Part shown: piece by piece, positions 4,334 to 6,702 of the stretch
Layout: each line of letters begins with the position of its first letter
Numbering within the stretch: the stretch's first letter is position 1
DNA from: CAZFLY01 sp964519995
Lineage (GTDB): Bacteria > Planctomycetota > Phycisphaerae > Sedimentisphaerales > Anaerobacaceae
Length of the DNA stretch: 6,702 nucleotides
Assembly: GCA_964519995.1 (NCBI GenBank)
Contig: CAZFLY010000101.1
Span: 1 to 6,702 of the forward strand
Reading direction: 5' to 3'
Notes under the pieces: generated by a model
Told to the model about the DNA's origin: nothing
The model's database searches: none
What the model saw: only the letters and a program-made list of their open reading frames with translations
Position numbers and translations under genes: made by a program

Positions 4334-6702
4334 TTACTTCATCAAAGTCTTTACAAAGGAATTTAGTTGCTTAGAGTCTATTTTTTTAGTATCCGTTCGC
4401 TTTTGAAGTTCTTTAACATATTGTATCACGATTTGCGTTAGTATAGCGCCCGGCCTTGGATAAGCGGCTACGATATAATGGGGCCCTGGAGTTGATTCTC
4501 CCTCTTCTTTTTCTAATTCAGCCCTGAGGTTGTCCGGGGTAATTAAGGAATTGGCATGCTGGAAGACAACCTTATCCATTGCCTTATATACTTCTTTGCT
4601 TTCTTTGACCAGGCCATAATAATCAAGAAGCTGGGCAAAAACATAATTTGACGTCGTATAGACGTCTTGTCCCTGTTCTGATTCTACAGCTTGTCCATCC
4701 TCTGTCCGGCACATTGCCCAGCCCATCGTGGTCCGATTGTTATTATAAATTGTCTTGAGGATTTTTTTGGCCCTGTCATCAGAGATGAAAGGCTCTTCTC
4801 CCATTGCTATCAATGCCCACAAGGCATCGAGCTGGTTGGTCCAGACATCTGTGTTCGTTTTCCCTGTAACAGGGTCATAGCAGGTGATGTAATACTGCAG
4901 TCTTTTGCCTTTGCTGTTTTTCTTATCTGTCCATAATTTCTCGAATTCAGCAGAGGCTTTTTCAAAGCTCTCTTCGTATTGTTTTTTGGCAGATTCATCT
5001 TTCATCAGCTCGGCCAGTCTAATCATTGCTCGACAACCTGCCATAAAAATAGTCGCATCATAGGCATCTACGCCGAATAGAACCAAATTATCAAAAGTGT
5101 TTTTGACTTCACCGGGATTGCCCTCGGGTATGCCGTCTCCGTCTATATCATGCACTTTCAAATGTTCGAATCCGAATTTAAGTGTTTTCCAGTTTTTCTT
5201 CAGAAAATCGATATTACCCGTGAATTTGATGTTGCGAAGCACTCTTGTGGCCAGCTTGGGGAAAAGGTCGATCCAATAGTTATCGTTGTACCAGGCGTAA
5301 TCGCTGACATTGCGCAAGGCATGGCCTTTCGACATCATACCTACATCATGTGCCACGCTGCCTTTAATTTTAGTAGGACCTTTTATTTGGGTCAGCGACA
5401 GGCCTTCGTATTCTTCCGGATAGTCTTCGAAATGCTGTCTGGCTTCGACAAAAGATGAGTGTAAATGATAATATCGCTCTGTGAGATCCTCTGCCAGAAT
5501 TGAGTCAATGAACCGCTGGCAGAGTTCTTGTTCTATACTGGGAAAGAGTATAAGCAGCACCATTGAATACCAATCGACATCCGAGGGATCAATGTAGGAG
5601 TAATCGAAACATTCCAGGAATCTGGCGGTATCATTACCACTTTTATCTTCAATCCAGACTGCGGCATTTGACAACGGAAAACTAAATTCGTTAAGAATTA
5701 ACCTCGTCAATCTCAAGGCACCATCCCTATCATTCTTATAGGATGGACTTTGCCGTATAAGATCAAATATCCTGCTTTGGATTGTCATTGTTCGGCTCAG
5801 CCATTTAGGATAATTATCCAGGGCAATTTTGGCCATATCCACAGCTCTGGTCTTTTTATCCCTAAAACTTTTGACATATTTACGTTCAAATTTTTTCCCG
5901 TCGATATACCGCTGTTGTGGGAAGTCTAAAACGATAGCAAACGGTATTTTTATTGTTGCTTTTGGTTTTAATGTAAAAGTAAGACTGATGGCTGCTCCAT
6001 AATCTTGATTAGGTATAGGTTCTCTCTTTTCGTAAAAACTACCGTCCTCATTCAACAATAAATCCTGTTTAAGCCGATTTAAACAAAAAGAAGGGTGTGT
6101 ATCTATTTTTACGCCTTTCATTTCCGGTACAGCGATAACCATCCTGTCCTGGGCTTCCTTACTGGCCATAACCACTGCCCTAATATCTGCAGATCTGAAA
6201 TCTTCATGCACATGGCCTTTCACTGGTGCTGAGCATATATAAACAGTGTCTTGATCCGTCGGCTTTAATTCCTTTTCTTGAAGATTTACCAGGGATGGTC
6301 TGGGTATGACCAAAGTAATTTGTAGAGATTTATTTGTAGTATTGGCTACCTCATACTCCTCTACGCCAACAGGCATTAAGGCCTGGGCATTTCCTGACAA
6401 GAAAGGAGAAATAAATCTTCTTATCATGCTAACCTTCCCCAGTTTATATGCCATTTCAAGTAGAGGCGTCGCAATAGAAATTGAAGTTTGCTTTTCAGAT
6501 ACAGCAGGATGATAATAATTTTTCAAGGCGGGGACATCATCAGGACCTTCTACCGCCTTAGTATCTCTTGTAGTGAGCATAAAAAATTTGTCATCGATAC
6601 GAATAAATGGCGCAGAGGCAAATTGAATTGCGTTTTGATTTAATAAAATCAGTCTGCCGGCATCATTAAGTCTATTGTATAAACCATCGGGAGATATGCC
6701 TA
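4334..6702 (-). CDS. GH116-like glycoside hydrolase (GBA2/non-lysosomal glucosylceramidase type), 5' end outside the window
   Basis: The frame stays open from the stop at 4334 through the right edge. The first in-window ATG is at 6580, but upstream codons read as real protein (for example APFIRIDDKFFML), so the start lies beyond the window. Numbering from that ATG gives 748 residues. The N-terminal half is beta-rich, like the GBA2_N domain. From about 285 comes the (alpha/alpha)6 catalytic domain: FLECFDY (321-327), AHDVG (410-414), the Asp-rich DIDGDGIPEGNPG (478-490), NTFDNLVLFGVDAYDA (494-509) and TNQLDALWAL (581-590). By alignment from memory with GBA2 and TxGH116, E323 is the likely nucleophile and D497 the likely acid/base; both are present. 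Family members cleave beta-glucosides or beta-xylosides, and some act on glucosylceramide. The substrate here is unknown. The sequence is clearly divergent (FDN where many members have YDG/YDV). Whether it is secreted cannot be seen, because the N-terminus is missing. Confidence 0.85.
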   Translation of the reverse strand, partial: GISPDGLYNRLNDAGRLILLNQNAIQFASAPFIRIDDKFFMLTTRDTKAVEGPDDVPALKNYYHPAVSEKQTSISIATPLLEMAYKLGKVSMIRRFISPFLSGNAQALMPVGVEEYEVANTTNKSLQITLVIPRPSLVNLQEKELKPTDQDTVYICSAPVKGHVHEDFRSADIRAVVMASKEAQDRMVIAVPEMKGVKIDTHPSFCLNRLKQDLLLNEDGSFYEKREPIPNQDYGAAISLTFTLKPKATIKIPFAIVLDFPQQRYIDGKKFERKYVKSFRDKKTRAVDMAKIALDNYPKWLSRTMTIQSRIFDLIRQSPSYKNDRDGALRLTRLILNEFSFPLSNAAVWIEDKSGNDTARFLECFDYSYIDPSDVDWYSMVLLILFPSIEQELCQRFIDSILAEDLTERYYHLHSSFVEARQHFEDYPEEYEGLSLTQIKGPTKIKGSVAHDVGMMSKGHALRNVSDYAWYNDNYWIDLFPKLATRVLRNIKFTGNIDFLKKNWKTLKFGFEHLKVHDIDGDGIPEGNPGEVKNTFDNLVLFGVDAYDATIFMAGCRAMIRLAELMKDESAKKQYEESFEKASAEFEKLWTDKKNSKGKRLQYYITCYDPVTGKTNTDVWTNQLDALWALIAMGEEPFISDDRAKKILKTIYNNNRTTMGWAMCRTEDGQAVESEQGQDVYTTSNYVFAQLLDYYGLVKESKEVYKAMDKVVFQHANSLITPDNLRAELEKEEGESTPGPHYIVAAYPRPGAILTQIVIQYVKELQKRTDTKKIDSKQLNSFVKTLMK

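Noticed and set aside
4154..4406. Two overlapping 70-codon plus-strand frames between the cold-shock terminator and the glycosidase end
   Set aside because: They run through the GC-rich palindrome and into the antisense of the glycosidase, follow a strong terminator, and their composition reads as translated repeat.

Overview
This looks like a bacterial chromosome fragment of moderate GC by eye. Gene density is ordinary except for a repeat-rich gap in the middle. The genes do not fix the taxon. A GH116-type glycoside hydrolase beside a cold-shock gene, with many short palindromes scattered between genes, would suit an uncultured Planctomycetota-like or related environmental lineage. That placement is a low-confidence inference.

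Layout. Positions 1-232 are a non-coding leader with a candidate promoter. Two overlapping plus-strand genes follow. The first (233-787) encodes an unrecognised 184-residue protein. The second (787-3153) encodes a 788-residue SNF2-family helicase/translocase fused at its C-terminus to an Mrr-type PD-(D/E)XK endonuclease domain. The overlap (TAGTG) implies co-expression. The pair has the look of a compact DNA-targeting, possibly anti-phage or anti-plasmid, module. A 31-codon reading frame overlaps the helicase stop (TAATG) and may be the stub of a lost third gene. Shortly after it lies a 21-codon fragment resembling the start of an HNH-endonuclease-like protein.

Positions 3154-3755 hold no intact gene. 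They contain a long stem-loop, a heptad-phased array, at least five short palindromes and a 17-base direct repeat. This resembles a landing zone for interspersed palindromic repeats and has probably been rearranged.

A complete cold-shock gene (3892-4095) follows. It has a good sigma70-like promoter, a roughly 100-base structured leader, a palindrome touching the Shine-Dalgarno sequence, and a strong intrinsic terminator (4122-4151).

Convergent to it, on the minus strand, is a large GH116-like (GBA2-type) glycosidase gene. Its 3' end is at 4334 and it stays open through the right edge of the window, so its N-terminus is missing here. A long GC-rich imperfect palindrome (4260-4332) abuts its stop codon. 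No functional link is apparent between the helicase-nuclease pair, the cold-shock gene and the glycosidase.
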